Assembly (NCBI RefSeq): GCF_012027635.1
Contig: NZ_SNUS01000001.1
Coordinates: 62,001 to 126,000, forward strand
Source: Thermococcus sp. 21S9
GTDB lineage: Archaea > Methanobacteriota_B > Thermococci > Thermococcales > Thermococcaceae
DNA length: 64,000 bases
Direction of reading: 5' to 3'
The first letter of the stretch is position 1. Every line of letters begins with the position of its first letter. Below are positions 41,043-50,446 of the stretch, in pieces. A program made the position numbers and the translations under genes. The notes under the pieces were generated by a model, which was given only the letters and a program-made list of their open reading frames with translations, did no database searches and was not told the origin of the DNA.

Positions 41043-44000
41043 ATGCCTTACATTGAGAAGATAGAAATGAAGGGCTTCAAATCCTACGGTAACAAAAAAG
41101 TCGTCGTTCCGCTCGCAAGGGGGTTTACCGCCATAGTCGGTGCCAACGGTTCTGGAAAGAGCAACATCGGTGACGCGGTTCTCTTCGTTCTCGGCGGTCT
41201 CTCGGCCAAGGCAATGCGAGCCAGCAGGATAAGCGACCTAATCTTCGCAGGCTCGAAGGGCGAACCTCCTGCAAAATACGCAGAGGTCGCCATGTACTTC
41301 AACAACCAGGACAGGGGCTTTCCAATTGATGAAGATGAAGTTGTAATAAAGAGGCGTGTCTACAAGGACGGCAGGAGCACCTACTGGCTCAACGGAAAGA
41401 GGGCAACGAGGAGCGAGATAATAGACCTCCTGAGCGCGGCGATGATTTCGCCCGAGGGCTACAACATCGTCCTCCAGGGAGACATTACGAAGTTCATCAA
41501 GATGTCTCCCACCGAGAGGAGGCTCATCATAGACGACATCTCAGGCATAGCGGAGTACGACGCCAAGAAGGAGAGGGCCCTGAAGGAGCTCAAACAGGCC
41601 GAAGAAAACCTCGCACGCGTTGATTTGCTCATAAGGGAAGTTAAGGCCCAGCTTGACAAACTCGAAAAGGAGAGAAACGACGCTCTGAGGTACCTCGACC
41701 TGAAGGAACGCGTTGAGAGGGCCAGGGTCACGCTCCTCCTCGGCGAGATAAAGAAGCTTGAACGGCTTATAGAGGACGAGAGCGCGAGAGATAAGGAGAT
41801 AGAGGCCGAGGTAAATGCCCTCAACGCGAAGCTGAAGGAAATCGCCAAGGAGATAGTCGCAAAGGAGAAAGAGCTCGCCGAAGTCGAAAGGGAACTCGAG
41901 GAGAAGAGTGAGGACGGAATCCTCGAGGTCACGAGGCGGATAAGCGAGGTAAAGTCGAAGATTGAGATGGCGAGGAGGAACATCGAGAACGCCAACCGGG
42001 AAATCGAGGAGAGCCAGCGGAGGCTGAAGAAGGCCAAGGACGAACTCAAGAGAATCGGCGAGGAAATAGAAAAGAGCAGGAACGCGATAAAGCGCTGGTC
42101 CAAGAGGAGAGAGAAGCTCCTGGCTGATATAAAAACCCTCGAGGCGAGCAGGAACGAGCTCGTCGTGAAGCTCGGCGAGATTGACAGGCGCTATTCTTTA
42201 GCCAGGGAGGAGTTTGACAAGGTCGTTGAGGAGCTCGAGGAGGCTAAGAAAGGCCTCTACATGAAGGAGAGCGAGATTGAGAAGTTCACAGAGGAAATCG
42301 AAAGGGCGAAAGCAAGGATAACGCAGGCCAACCTTAAGAGAAACGCCCTCCGCGAGAGGATTGAAGAAACGAAGAAGGCCCTCGAAGAGAAACGCTCCGA
42401 GCTCTCGGAAGTCGAAGGAAAGCTCTCGAAGGCGGAAGCGAGGCTCAGGAAGCTTGAGAAGGAGCTCGAGGATAAGACAAAGAAGCTCAGGAAGCTCGAG
42501 CCCGAGCTTGCAAAGGCCAAGGAGGAGCTCATAAAGGCGGAGGCGCAGAGGGAAGTCCGTGGAAACCGCGCCGTGGAGTTCCTAAAAAGGAGCAACATTC
42601 CCGGTTTGTACGGCACGCTCGGCGAGCTGATAACCGTTAAGGACGGAAGATACGCGTTAGCCGTCGAGGTGGCCCTCGGAGGGAACTACGATAACGTGGT
42701 TGTGGAGGACGACCGCGTTGCTGAAAAGGCCATAAAGCTCCTCAAGGAGAAAAAGCTCGGAAGGCTAACCTTCCTCCCGCTCAACAAGATAAAGCCCCGC
42801 TCGATGCGTGAGAGGCCGTCCCTCGGAATCCTCGCCATGGACGTCGTGAGCTACGACCCGCGCTTCAGGAACGCGGTAGCTTACGCCCTCGGAGATACTC
42901 TCATCGTTGAGGACATGGACGAGGCGAGGAGCGTCGGCATAGGAAAGGTCAGGATGGTAACCCTTGGCGGTGAGTTGCTCGAGAGGAGCGGTGCAATAAC
43001 CGGAGGTCACTACAGGCCGAGGGGCAGGCTCGGGGTTAACGTTGACGAGATTAAGGCGAAGGTCGAGAGGCTTGAGCGCGAGAAGGAGGCACTTGAGGCG
43101 GAGGTAAACTCGCTGAAGGCCGAGAGGAAAGGCATCGAGAACACACTCTTCGAGCTCCGCATGAGGAAGAGCGAGCTGTCGAAGGACCTTCAGGTTCTCC
43201 AGCGCGACCTTGAGAGGCTTTTGGCCGAGGACAAATCGCTCAGGGAGGAAATCGAGGAGAGCGAGAAGCTCATAGAGACCCTCACCGCGAAAATCGAAGA
43301 GGCAAAGGGCGAGATGGCGAAGCTCCGCGGAAGGATTGAGAGGCTCGAGCGGAAGAGGGAGAAGCTCAGGAAGGCCCTCGACAACCCCGAGGCGAGGGAG
43401 CTGAACGCGCGGATTAGAGAAGTGGAAGGGCAGATTGCGAAGCTCAAAGAGGAGCTCAGCAGGGTCGAGAGCAAGCTCGAAAGCCTTGAGAGTAGGATAA
43501 ACGAGGAACTCCTCCCGAGGAAGGCAGACCTCGAGGAGGAAATCGATGGCTTAATCAACAGGATAAACGCCCTCCAGGCCAACATAAAGGAGAATGAGGA
43601 GGCCATAAAGAAGTTCGAGGCCGAGCTCGAGGAGCTGAAGAAGGCCGAGGAGAACGTAAAGGACGAACTAAAGGAGCTCCGCGAGAGGCGCGAGAGGCTG
43701 AAGAAGGAGATAGCCGAGCTGAGGAAGGAGAAGGACGAGCTGAGCTCGAAGCTCCAGGAGCTTCGCATAGAGGCCAATACCCTCAAGATAAAGCTCGCGC
43801 AGGCCGAAACAACGCTCAAGGAAAAGAAAGCCGAGCTCAAGCACTTCGACGCGAAGCTGATTAAGTCGATAAAGGAAATCCCGCTGGAGCTTGAGGCCCT
43901 GAGGGAAGAGATTGAGCGCATGGAGGAGGAGATACGCGCCCTCGAGCCGGTCAACATGAAGGCCATCGAGGACTTCGAGGTCGTTGAGCGTCGCTACCTC

Positions 44001-44609
44001 GAGCTCAAGAGCAAGCGCGAGCAGGTTCTGGCCGAGAAGGAGAGTATAGAGGAGTTCATCGAGGAGATAGAAGGCCAGAAGAAGCAGGTGTTCCTCCAGA
44101 CTCTTGAAGCCATAGCGAAGAACTTCTCGGAGCTCTTCGCCAAGCTCTCTCCGGGAGGAGAGGCCAAGCTAATCCTCGAGAATCCAGAAGACCCGTTCGC
44201 GGGTGGTCTTGAGATTGAGGCGAAGCCGGCCGGCAAGGACGTGAAGAGGATTGAGGCAATGAGTGGTGGCGAGAAGGCGATAATAGCGCTCGCCTTCGTC
44301 TTCGCGATACAGCGCTACAAGCCAGCTCCATTCTACCTCCTCGACGAGATAGATGCTCACCTCGACGACGCCAACGTCAAGCGCGTCGCTGATTTGATTA
44401 AGGAAGCCTCACAGGAGAGCCAGTTCATAGTCATTACCCACCGCGACGTCATGATGGCCAACGCGGACAGGATTATCGGCGTAACGATGAGGAACGGCGT
44501 ATCAAAGGTCGTCTCGCTCAGCCTCGAGAAGGCCAGGAAAATCCTTGAAGAAATCAGGCGGAGAAGCGACGAGGAGCACAGGGAGATGTTTGGCCGTCTG
44601 GAGGGCTGA
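41043..44609 (+). CDS. smc: Chromosome segregation ATPase SMC
   Basis: 1188 aa, full length. Walker A GANGSGKS at 33-40; two very long coiled coils (about 165-510 and 680-1020) around a hinge near 515-660 (IPGLYGTLGELITVKDGRYALAVEVALGG... AITGGHYRPRG); C-terminal signature MSGGEKA near 1073 and Walker B YLLDEIDAHLDDANV near 1100. It forms the condensin ring together with ScpA, encoded directly downstream with a 2-nt gap. Confidence 0.97.
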   Translation: MPYIEKIEMKGFKSYGNKKVVVPLARGFTAIVGANGSGKSNIGDAVLFVLGGLSAKAMRASRISDLIFAGSKGEPPAKYAEVAMYFNNQDRGFPIDEDEVVIKRRVYKDGRSTYWLNGKRATRSEIIDLLSAAMISPEGYNIVLQGDITKFIKMSPTERRLIIDDISGIAEYDAKKERALKELKQAEENLARVDLLIREVKAQLDKLEKERNDALRYLDLKERVERARVTLLLGEIKKLERLIEDESARDKEIEAEVNALNAKLKEIAKEIVAKEKELAEVERELEEKSEDGILEVTRRISEVKSKIEMARRNIENANREIEESQRRLKKAKDELKRIGEEIEKSRNAIKRWSKRREKLLADIKTLEASRNELVVKLGEIDRRYSLAREEFDKVVEELEEAKKGLYMKESEIEKFTEEIERAKARITQANLKRNALRERIEETKKALEEKRSELSEVEGKLSKAEARLRKLEKELEDKTKKLRKLEPELAKAKEELIKAEAQREVRGNRAVEFLKRSNIPGLYGTLGELITVKDGRYALAVEVALGGNYDNVVVEDDRVAEKAIKLLKEKKLGRLTFLPLNKIKPRSMRERPSLGILAMDVVSYDPRFRNAVAYALGDTLIVEDMDEARSVGIGKVRMVTLGGELLERSGAITGGHYRPRGRLGVNVDEIKAKVERLEREKEALEAEVNSLKAERKGIENTLFELRMRKSELSKDLQVLQRDLERLLAEDKSLREEIEESEKLIETLTAKIEEAKGEMAKLRGRIERLERKREKLRKALDNPEARELNARIREVEGQIAKLKEELSRVESKLESLESRINEELLPRKADLEEEIDGLINRINALQANIKENEEAIKKFEAELEELKKAEENVKDELKELRERRERLKKEIAELRKEKDELSSKLQELRIEANTLKIKLAQAETTLKEKKAELKHFDAKLIKSIKEIPLELEALREEIERMEEEIRALEPVNMKAIEDFEVVERRYLELKSKREQVLAEKESIEEFIEEIEGQKKQVFLQTLEAIAKNFSELFAKLSPGGEAKLILENPEDPFAGGLEIEAKPAGKDVKRIEAMSGGEKAIIALAFVFAIQRYKPAPFYLLDEIDAHLDDANVKRVADLIKEASQESQFIVITHRDVMMANADRIIGVTMRNGVSKVVSLSLEKARKILEEIRRRSDEEHREMFGRLEG

Positions 44610-44611
44610 CG

Positions 44612-45277
44612 ATGGAATCGAGAAGAGAAGAGGAAATCACCCCGATTGACATACTGCTCCAGCTCGTCCAGATGGGGCGCGTTGACCCCTGGAACATCGA
44701 CATCGTTGATTTGACCGAGAAGTACATTCAAAGGCTCAGGGAGATGAAGGAGCTCGACCTCCGCGTTTCGGCGAGGGCAATCTTGGCGGCTTCAATCCTC
44801 GTCAGAATGAAGAGCGAGGCTCTGCTCTACGAGGAAGAGGAGAGCGAGGAGGAAGAGAAGGAAGAAAGGATTCGCGTCGAGGTCGAGCCCTTAGCGCCTC
44901 CACTCAGGAGGGTGGAACGCTACTACACCTTCGATGACCTCCTTGAGGCGCTGATGGACGCGCTTGAGGAAGCCGAGCGGAGGAAGCCGAGGAAGAGAAA
45001 GCGCGAGGAAATTGATGAGGAAGTCTTCGTAGTTGACGACTTCCGCGTTGACATCGAGAAGCACGTCAACAGGCTCTACGAGATAGTCAGAAAGCTCTAC
45101 GAGGAGACAAAGAAGCCCATAAAGTTCTGGGATTTGGTCTTCGACAACACGCCCAAGGTCATCGCGAGGACCTTCCTCTACTTACTCTTCCTGGCGAACA
45201 TGGGCAAGGTCGACCTCGTTCAGGAGGAGCCCTTCGGGGAGATACTGGTCGTGCCGATGGTTGATGAGGCCAATTAG
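44612..45277 (+). CDS. scpA: Segregation and condensation protein ScpA
   Basis: 221 aa kleisin. N-terminal [35 protein letters not shown] binds the SMC neck; [27 protein letters not shown] follows; an acidic/basic linker; C-terminal winged helix ([42 protein letters not shown]) binds the other SMC head. Begins 2 nt after smc. No ScpB is in the window. The final 4 nt overlap the convergent gene. Confidence 0.95.
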   Translation: MESRREEEITPIDILLQLVQMGRVDPWNIDIVDLTEKYIQRLREMKELDLRVSARAILAASILVRMKSEALLYEEEESEEEEKEERIRVEVEPLAPPLRRVERYYTFDDLLEALMDALEEAERRKPRKRKREEIDEEVFVVDDFRVDIEKHVNRLYEIVRKLYEETKKPIKFWDLVFDNTPKVIARTFLYLLFLANMGKVDLVQEEPFGEILVVPMVDEAN

Positions 45278-45711
45278 GTTTCTCCAATATTTTCCCGCTC
45301 CCGCCTTTTCGCCGGCCTCAGAGTTATCGCGAGTAAAGGCTCCTCGCTCCCTATGTAGAGGCTTCGCTTTTCCCTGTTGAGGTAGAAGCAGTAAACGCCG
45401 TCAGGAATCTCAGAAAGGAACTTGACCGGGGACGTTTCCCTCGCGAGCTTCTTATCCGGAAAGATGCACCTGTACGTCCCTTTCAGGCCCTCAACGCGCT
45501 CTTTAATCTCCTCCAGCGAAAGCCTCTCACAGTCGAGCCTGGCACAGACGAGGCTCTTCCTCCCGTCGGTGAAGATTACAACGCGTTCGTTGACGTCAAT
45601 TCTCCGCGAGCGGTCGAAGAACGCCCAGAGCTCTGAATAGACCCGCCCAAGCTTCCTTCTCTTTGCCAGCCTCTTCACGAGCCTTTCCTCGGCGTGCCTC
45701 GTCAGGAGCAT
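45274..45711 (-). CDS. Hypothetical protein
   Basis: 145 aa, not recognised. [64 protein letters not shown] suggests an RNase-toxin-like or BrnT-like fold (RHAEERL, as in DUF4258-type proteins), but key residues cannot be judged; the second half carries [23 protein letters not shown]. Very basic overall. Convergent with scpA. Little leader before the ATG. Confidence 0.62.
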   Translation of the reverse strand: MLLTRHAEERLVKRLAKRRKLGRVYSELWAFFDRSRRIDVNERVVIFTDGRKSLVCARLDCERLSLEEIKERVEGLKGTYRCIFPDKKLARETSPVKFLSEIPDGVYCFYLNREKRSLYIGSEEPLLAITLRPAKRRERENIGET

Positions 45712-45835
45712 GTTGGCTCATCCCCCGGAGCCTTGAAAAATTCTTCCCTGCACCTACACATGCACATACATATGCAGGTTCGAACCATTGAAAAAGGTAT
45801 TTAAGTATTGGAACCAAGTTATCAACGATGGCGTT

Positions 45836-46195
45836 ATGAAAAGCAAATTTTACGTAATCATGTTCGTGCTCTTTGCGATAGCTGACGCACTTACAACGTG
45901 GTTTGGGGTTAAAATGGGCTTTGAAGAGTCGAATCCCCTTCTTGCGGGCAGGATATCCAGCGGGACGGGATTCTTTGGGAGCTACGGCCTGTATACTGCG
46001 GTTGGCGCTGGCGTTATCGCCGTCTCACTCCGGCTGGAGAAGTTCAGCCCCGCGTTCAGGGCCGTGGCAATTGGAATGGTAATCCTCAAGGCGATTCCTG
46101 CCGTCAATAACATCCTTCTTCTCGCAGGTATCCCGGTTTCAGGAATCATCAATTCCACCGTGGGAGCGGTGTTGGAGAACCTTTTTATTGGATGA
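45836..46195 (+). CDS. Small DUF5658-like membrane protein
   Basis: 119 aa, four membrane segments. FVLFAIADALTTWFGVKMGFEESNPLLAGRISSG matches the DUF5658 pattern (D-x-T-T near the first helix, E-x-NP). The longer frame from TTG 45788 is rejected because a strong BRE/TATA, AAAGGTATTTAAG (45791-45803), lies inside it; the predicted start near 45827 fits ATG 45836. Function unknown. Hef starts 15 nt after its stop. Confidence 0.8.
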   Translation: MKSKFYVIMFVLFAIADALTTWFGVKMGFEESNPLLAGRISSGTGFFGSYGLYTAVGAGVIAVSLRLEKFSPAFRAVAIGMVILKAIPAVNNILLLAGIPVSGIINSTVGAVLENLFIG

Positions 46196-46210
46196 TGCGA
46201 GCTGTGAAAT

Positions 46211-48598
46211 ATGCAGTACCTTCGCAGGGATTTAATCGAGCCCCGCGTTTACCAGGAGGTCATCTACGCCCGCTGTAAGGAGCGGAACTGCCTCGTCGTC
46301 CTGCCGACGGGCTTAGGGAAGACGCTCATAGCGATGCTCATAGCGGATTACAGGCTCTCGAAGTACGGGGGGAAGGTCCTCTTTTTGGCCCCGACAAAAC
46401 CGCTGGCGATGCAACACACGGAGAGCTTTAGAAAACTCTTCAACCTTCCGCCTGAGAAGATTAACGTCCTCACGGGCGAGCTTTCCCCGGAGAAGCGTGC
46501 CGAGCTGTGGAGGAAGAGTGTCGTCATTACCGCGACACCCCAGACCGTTGAAAACGACATTCTAACGGGCAGGATTTCGCTGGAAGACGTTGTCCTGCTC
46601 GTCGTTGATGAGGCCCACAGGGCGGTTGGCAACTATGCCTATGTCTTCATAGCGAAGGAATATCTCAAAACTGCAAAGCACCCGCTCGTTCTCGGATTAA
46701 CTGCATCGCCCGGTAGCGACGAGGAGAAGATTCGCGAGATAGTGGAGAACCTCGGGATAGAGCGCATAGAGATTAGAACCGAGAGCTCTCCGGACGTCAA
46801 GCCCTACGTCCAGAGGATAGCCTTCGACTGGGTTAAGGTCGAACTGCCGGGAATCTACAAGGACGTTAGGAAAATCCTGCGCGAGATGCTCAAAGACTCA
46901 TTGAAGCCCCTTGCCGATGCCGGGCTCGTGAGCTCTTCTTCGCCGGACATCTCGAAGAGGGAGGTCCTTCAGGCGGGCTCAAAGATAAACCAGGCGATGG
47001 CCAAGGGAGACTACTCCATCGGCTACCTCAAGAAGCATCAGGCGAAGGCTATGAAGCTCCACCACGCGATTGAGCTCCTCGAAACTCAGGGGCTAACTGC
47101 CCTCAGGAGCTATCTCAAGAAGCTCCGCGAGGACCGCTCAAAGTCCGGTAGAGAGCTCATGGAAGACCCGCGTATGAGGAAGGTCACCTACCTCCTCGTT
47201 CAGGCGAAGGAACTTGGTCTCGACCACCCGAAGATGGAGAAGCTGAAGGAGCTTATCCGGAAACAGCTTCAGAAAAAGCCGGACTCGAAGATAATCGTTT
47301 TCACGAACTACCGCGACACGGGCAGGAAGATAGTCGAGGAGCTCAGGGAAATGGGCATCTCGGCGGAGCGCTTCATAGGGCAGGCGAGCAGGGGAAGAGA
47401 TAGGGGAATGACCCAGAGGGAGCAGAAGGAAGTCCTGGACAGGTTCTCGCGAGGTGAGTTCAACGTTTTGGTGGCAACGAGCGTCGGTGAGGAGGGCCTT
47501 GACGTTCCCGAGGTTGATTTGGTCGTCTTCTATGAGCCCGTGCCCTCAGCCATAAGGAGCATACAGCGTCGTGGCAGGACCGGAAGACACAGGCCCGGAA
47601 AGGTAGTAATCCTCATGGCCAAGGGGACGCGCGACGAGGCCTACTACTGGAGCTCCCGGAGGAAGGAAAAGGGCATGTTCGAGGCGATAAGGAAAGTCGC
47701 GAGGGAGCTTGAATCAAAGCTTGAGAGGGAATCAAAAGGCCGGGAGAGGGTAGAGGTGGGGAAGGGTAGAATAACTTCCCTTGATGCGTTCCTGAAGGTT
47801 GGTAAGAGCAAGAAGGCCGGAAGAGAGGAGAAGGCAAAAGAATCGGAGAAAAAGGCCGAATCAAAAGCTCCGCGGGTTCAAGAGGAGAGAAAAGCGGAAA
47901 GCCAGAGCGGGGAAATTCCGGTTAAGCCGATATTCGTTAGGAAGCCAAAGGGGATAGTCGTCTACGTTGACTCGCGCGAGCTCAGGAGCGGAGTGCCGAA
48001 GATTCTGAAGGAGCTTGGGGCCGAGATTGAGGTTAGAACCCTTGACGTCGCCGATTACGTCGTCAGCGAGGAGGTTGGAATCGAGAGAAAGAGCGCCAAC
48101 GACTTCATACAGTCAATCATAGATGGTCGCCTTTTTGACCAGGTTGAGAGGCTTAAGAGGGCCTACGAGAAGCCTGTGATAATCATCGAGGGCGAGCTCT
48201 ACGGCATCAGGAACGTCCACCCCAACGCGATTAGGGGAGCAATAGCCTCTGTAACCGTTGACTGGGGTGTTCCGGTACTCTTCTCCTCAGGGAAGGAGGA
48301 AACGGCCCAGTTCATTTACCTCTTAGCTAAACGCGAGCAGGAGGAGCGGAAGAAGGAGGTAAGGCTGAGGAGCGAGAAGAAGGCCTTAACCTTAGCTGAG
48401 AGACAGCGCCTAATCGTTGAGGGCCTTCCAAACGTCTCCTCGACCCTTGCCAAGCGCCTGCTCAAACATTTTGGCAACGTCGAGCGGGTCTTTACTGCAA
48501 CGGAAGAGGAGCTCAAGGAGGTCGAGGGGATAGGGCCAAAGAAGGCGCGCGAGATAAGGAAAGTCATAACTGCTCCCTACGTGGAGGACGAGGGGTGA
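46211..48598 (+). CDS. hef: Hef helicase-nuclease (FANCM/XPF family)
   Basis: 795 aa, both halves present. SF2 helicase: LPTGLGKTLIAMLIA, VVDEAHRA (DEAH), LTASPGS, and the C-terminal half with IQRRGRTGRHRPG. A basic, low-complexity linker (about 510-580) follows. XPF/MUS81 nuclease at about 585-710 with VDSRELRSG, DVADYVVS and GIERKSANDF (the ERK motif), then a tandem HhH (LPNVSSTLAKRLLKHFG, VEGIGPKKAREIRKV). Hef processes stalled replication forks and is central to repair in Thermococcales. Its 3' end overlaps the GH5-like gene by 22 nt. Confidence 0.96.
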   Translation: MQYLRRDLIEPRVYQEVIYARCKERNCLVVLPTGLGKTLIAMLIADYRLSKYGGKVLFLAPTKPLAMQHTESFRKLFNLPPEKINVLTGELSPEKRAELWRKSVVITATPQTVENDILTGRISLEDVVLLVVDEAHRAVGNYAYVFIAKEYLKTAKHPLVLGLTASPGSDEEKIREIVENLGIERIEIRTESSPDVKPYVQRIAFDWVKVELPGIYKDVRKILREMLKDSLKPLADAGLVSSSSPDISKREVLQAGSKINQAMAKGDYSIGYLKKHQAKAMKLHHAIELLETQGLTALRSYLKKLREDRSKSGRELMEDPRMRKVTYLLVQAKELGLDHPKMEKLKELIRKQLQKKPDSKIIVFTNYRDTGRKIVEELREMGISAERFIGQASRGRDRGMTQREQKEVLDRFSRGEFNVLVATSVGEEGLDVPEVDLVVFYEPVPSAIRSIQRRGRTGRHRPGKVVILMAKGTRDEAYYWSSRRKEKGMFEAIRKVARELESKLERESKGRERVEVGKGRITSLDAFLKVGKSKKAGREEKAKESEKKAESKAPRVQEERKAESQSGEIPVKPIFVRKPKGIVVYVDSRELRSGVPKILKELGAEIEVRTLDVADYVVSEEVGIERKSANDFIQSIIDGRLFDQVERLKRAYEKPVIIIEGELYGIRNVHPNAIRGAIASVTVDWGVPVLFSSGKEETAQFIYLLAKREQEERKKEVRLRSEKKALTLAERQRLIVEGLPNVSSTLAKRLLKHFGNVERVFTATEEELKEVEGIGPKKAREIRKVITAPYVEDEG

Positions 48599-49626
48599 AG
48601 GACGGCCTTCAGAACCGGGAGCCTGTCCTGATACCACGTCAGGTTCTCGATGTTGAAGAACCAGACGTCAGCGTTGATGTCATAGGGGATTCCGGCGTTC
48701 CAGAGGGCCGAGGCCATGACCTTTCCAAAATCAACGTCGGCCTGAAGCGGGCACTGAACGCTTTTATCCTTCTTTGAAAACCAGAAGGGCCTCCACGCAC
48801 CGACCCACGTGGGAATTCCGGTCTCCTTTGACCAGGCAAGAGAAGCGTTTATCGCGCTCTCTATTAAGGTCATGTTGTGGGTGCAGTGCTTAGGACCACC
48901 TGCGTAGATGTGCCACTCGGCGAGGATGTAGCCGTCGTTGGTAACGTTGAGGTACGTGAGGTAGAAGGGACTTGAAACCCGCGCAGGGGTCACGAAGACG
49001 AGCCGGGGGGAGTCAATTTTTCTGATTTCGGCTATCGTCTGACCGTAGACCTTGTTAAGAACGTCGGGGTATGCTTTAATCGGCCCGCTCGACTCGATGA
49101 GTAGGTCGTAGGAGAGGAGGTATGAGGTCCCCTTGAAGTACTCGGCGACGGTCTTCCACCAGAGGACGAAATGCTCCTGGGCTTTCTCGCTCGTCGGGTC
49201 GTTCCTCAGCTTCGGTGCCGTGTATGTGATAATTGGGATAAGGCCGGCTTTGAGTGTGTCGTTGACTATCTCGCCGAGCTGAATTAGCGCGGTCATATTG
49301 TTCACGACGTCTGCTCCTACCCTTATCCTGACGTTGGAGAAACCGGCTTTCTTGAAGTATTCTGGCACGTTCACACCCTTCGAGCGCCAGTAGAAGTAGT
49401 AGCGGTGAACCCGAGGGAAGCTCATCCAGTCAACGTCGATTCCAACGCCGAGGAGCTTCTCGTACTGCCGGGCCGTTATGGGTTCTTTTCCAGGGGATTG
49501 GAGGGACGGGTTAGTAGCAGGGGTAATAGTGTGAGTATGAGTCCGGTTCTCGACGACCCGGGCGTGTATGCTCCACAAGAACGCGAGGAGGATAAGAAGT
49601 ATGAACGCAACGCCGAGCTTCTTCAT
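48577..49626 (-). CDS. Secreted GH5-like glycoside hydrolase family protein
   Basis: 349 aa. Signal/anchor helix at 4-20, Thr-rich linker, then a TIM-barrel of cellulase (GH5) style: GVGIDVDWMSFP, FKKAGFSNVRIRV, LLSYDLLIESSGP at the acid/base strand, LAEWHIYAGG, and TGIPTWVGAWRPFW where GH5 enzymes usually have the nucleophile in a GExG block. The Glu there is replaced by Ala, so activity or family placement is doubtful. Four Cys could form disulfides. Convergent with hef. Confidence 0.72.
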   Translation of the reverse strand: MKKLGVAFILLILLAFLWSIHARVVENRTHTHTITPATNPSLQSPGKEPITARQYEKLLGVGIDVDWMSFPRVHRYYFYWRSKGVNVPEYFKKAGFSNVRIRVGADVVNNMTALIQLGEIVNDTLKAGLIPIITYTAPKLRNDPTSEKAQEHFVLWWKTVAEYFKGTSYLLSYDLLIESSGPIKAYPDVLNKVYGQTIAEIRKIDSPRLVFVTPARVSSPFYLTYLNVTNDGYILAEWHIYAGGPKHCTHNMTLIESAINASLAWSKETGIPTWVGAWRPFWFSKKDKSVQCPLQADVDFGKVMASALWNAGIPYDINADVWFFNIENLTWYQDRLPVLKAVLHPSSST

Positions 49627-49745
49627 GGAGGCAGGAATTCCTTTTAGAACGTTAAGCCTTTTGGTTCAACGTTCTCAGCAAGCATGGGAAGCCTGGCCAA
49701 AAGTTAAACCTCTAACCAAAATGGTTTGGGTCTAAATCCATGACG

Positions 49746-49765
49746 CTTTGATGAGACTTTTCACC
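49746..49765. repeat. Direct repeat, left copy
   Basis: CTTTGATGAGACTTTTCACC, 19 of 20 identical to the copy at 50291-50310. It is followed directly by a hairpin (CCAGCC...GGCTGG, 49765-49785), as the right copy also is. Confidence 0.7.
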
Positions 49766-49906
49766 CAGCCGTTAAGAAAGGCTGGCGAAAGGAACGCCCT
49801 TCTTACCAAAGAGCAAGAAGTTAACCGTGCACTAATAGAAAAGCAAGTTCATACAGGGTTTACCACTACGACAAAACCCCTTTGAGATAGTTTCGATTTC
49901 AATATC

Positions 49907-49923
49907 GGCGCCCTTCGGGCGCC
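49907..49923. repeat. Perfect 7-bp hairpin
   Basis: GGCGCCC, loop TTC, GGGCGCC. Strong GC hairpin inside an otherwise AT-rich segment. Confidence 0.75.
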
Positions 49924-50023
49924 TTCTCCAAATGAAACACTTACAGATGGAGTGAATCCAATAGAAACCCACCTTCTAAAACCTGCAATTTTTAGAAAGG
50001 CACATTATCTTCCGCCAGCGCTG

Positions 50024-50054
50024 AAGCTTTTGGAAAAAGCTTCACCAAAAGCTT
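50024..50054. repeat. Perfect 10-bp inverted repeat
   Basis: AAGCTTTTGG at 50024-50033 and CCAAAAGCTT at 50045-50054, with a further AAGCTT in the loop. Confidence 0.75.
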
Positions 50055-50163
50055 GTGATTCCTATTTAATGCCTCTTCATCAAGGGATTTTAAATTCTAA
50101 ACCGGCTCTTAAAGGTTGAATTTTTTAAAATACACCCCCTTTCACGCTGGTTCTACTAAAACC

Positions 50164-50180
50164 GCGCTCCAAAGGAGCGC
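50164..50180. repeat. Perfect 7-bp hairpin
   Basis: GCGCTCC, loop AAA, GGAGCGC; built like the hairpin at 49907-49923 (3-nt loop) but of different sequence. Confidence 0.75.
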
Positions 50181-50290
50181 AAAAACACTTGAACCCCTTT
50201 AAAAGGTGCTTTTAAATGAATTCACTCTCCAAAAAGAGCAACTCAAAAAGAAATCCACTTAAAAACTGTTCCTCAAAAGGGAATCACAAA

Positions 50291-50310
50291 CTTTGATGAA
50301 ACTTTTCACC
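50291..50310. repeat. Direct repeat, right copy
   Basis: CTTTGATGAAACTTTTCACC, followed by ACCAGAAA/TTTCTGGT (50308-50325), which takes in the tRNA-Leu CCA end on the other strand. Confidence 0.7.
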
Positions 50311-50321
50311 AGAAAAGTTTC

Positions 50322-50409
50322 TGGTGCGGGGGCGGGGATTTGAACCCCGGAACCCCTACGGGACGGGACCCTCAATCCCGCGCCTTTGACCAGGCTCGGC
50401 AACCCCCGC
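50322..50409 (-). tRNA. tRNA-Leu (GAG)
   Basis: Minus strand. Acceptor GCGGGGG pairs with CCCCCGC, discriminator A, CCA encoded (50322-50324). Anticodon stem CGGGA/TCCCG with loop TTGAGGG gives anticodon GAG. A long variable arm (TCCCGTAGGG) marks a class II tRNA. T arm CGGGG-TTCAAAT-CCCCG. No intron. TATA TTTATAAA at 50437-50444 on the minus strand, just past the end of the DUF835 gene. Confidence 0.97.
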
Positions 50410-50436
50410 GTTGCCAGATATAAGGGCGTTGGGGCC

Positions 50437-50444
50437 TTTATAAA
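50437..50444 (-). promoter_or_regulatory. TATA box of tRNA-Leu
   Basis: TTTATAAA on the minus strand about 31 nt before the tRNA 5' end, within a strong AAATTTATAAAGG context. Confidence 0.6.
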
Positions 50445-50446
50445 TT

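Larger units (their letters stand above)
49627..50321. other. Non-coding, hairpin-rich segment downstream of tRNA-Leu
   Basis: About 700 nt with no gene-like frame, AT-richer than the flanks. It contains at least six short perfect inverted repeats of unrelated sequence and one 20-nt direct repeat (separate entries). No CRISPR repeat, transposase, or copy of the tRNA-Leu 3' end was found. Perhaps debris of an integrated element or clustered stem-loop RNAs. Confidence 0.7.

Noticed and set aside
45788-45835. TTG start for the DUF5658-like protein
   Set aside because: The promoter TATA lies within the proposed extension.
49746-50310. CRISPR array
   Set aside because: Only two repeats, over 500 nt apart, and not the thermococcal CRISPR repeat type.
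49627-50321. Integrated element bounded by a duplicated tRNA-Leu 3' end
   Set aside because: No second copy of the tRNA T-arm/acceptor sequence, integrase or viral gene in the window.
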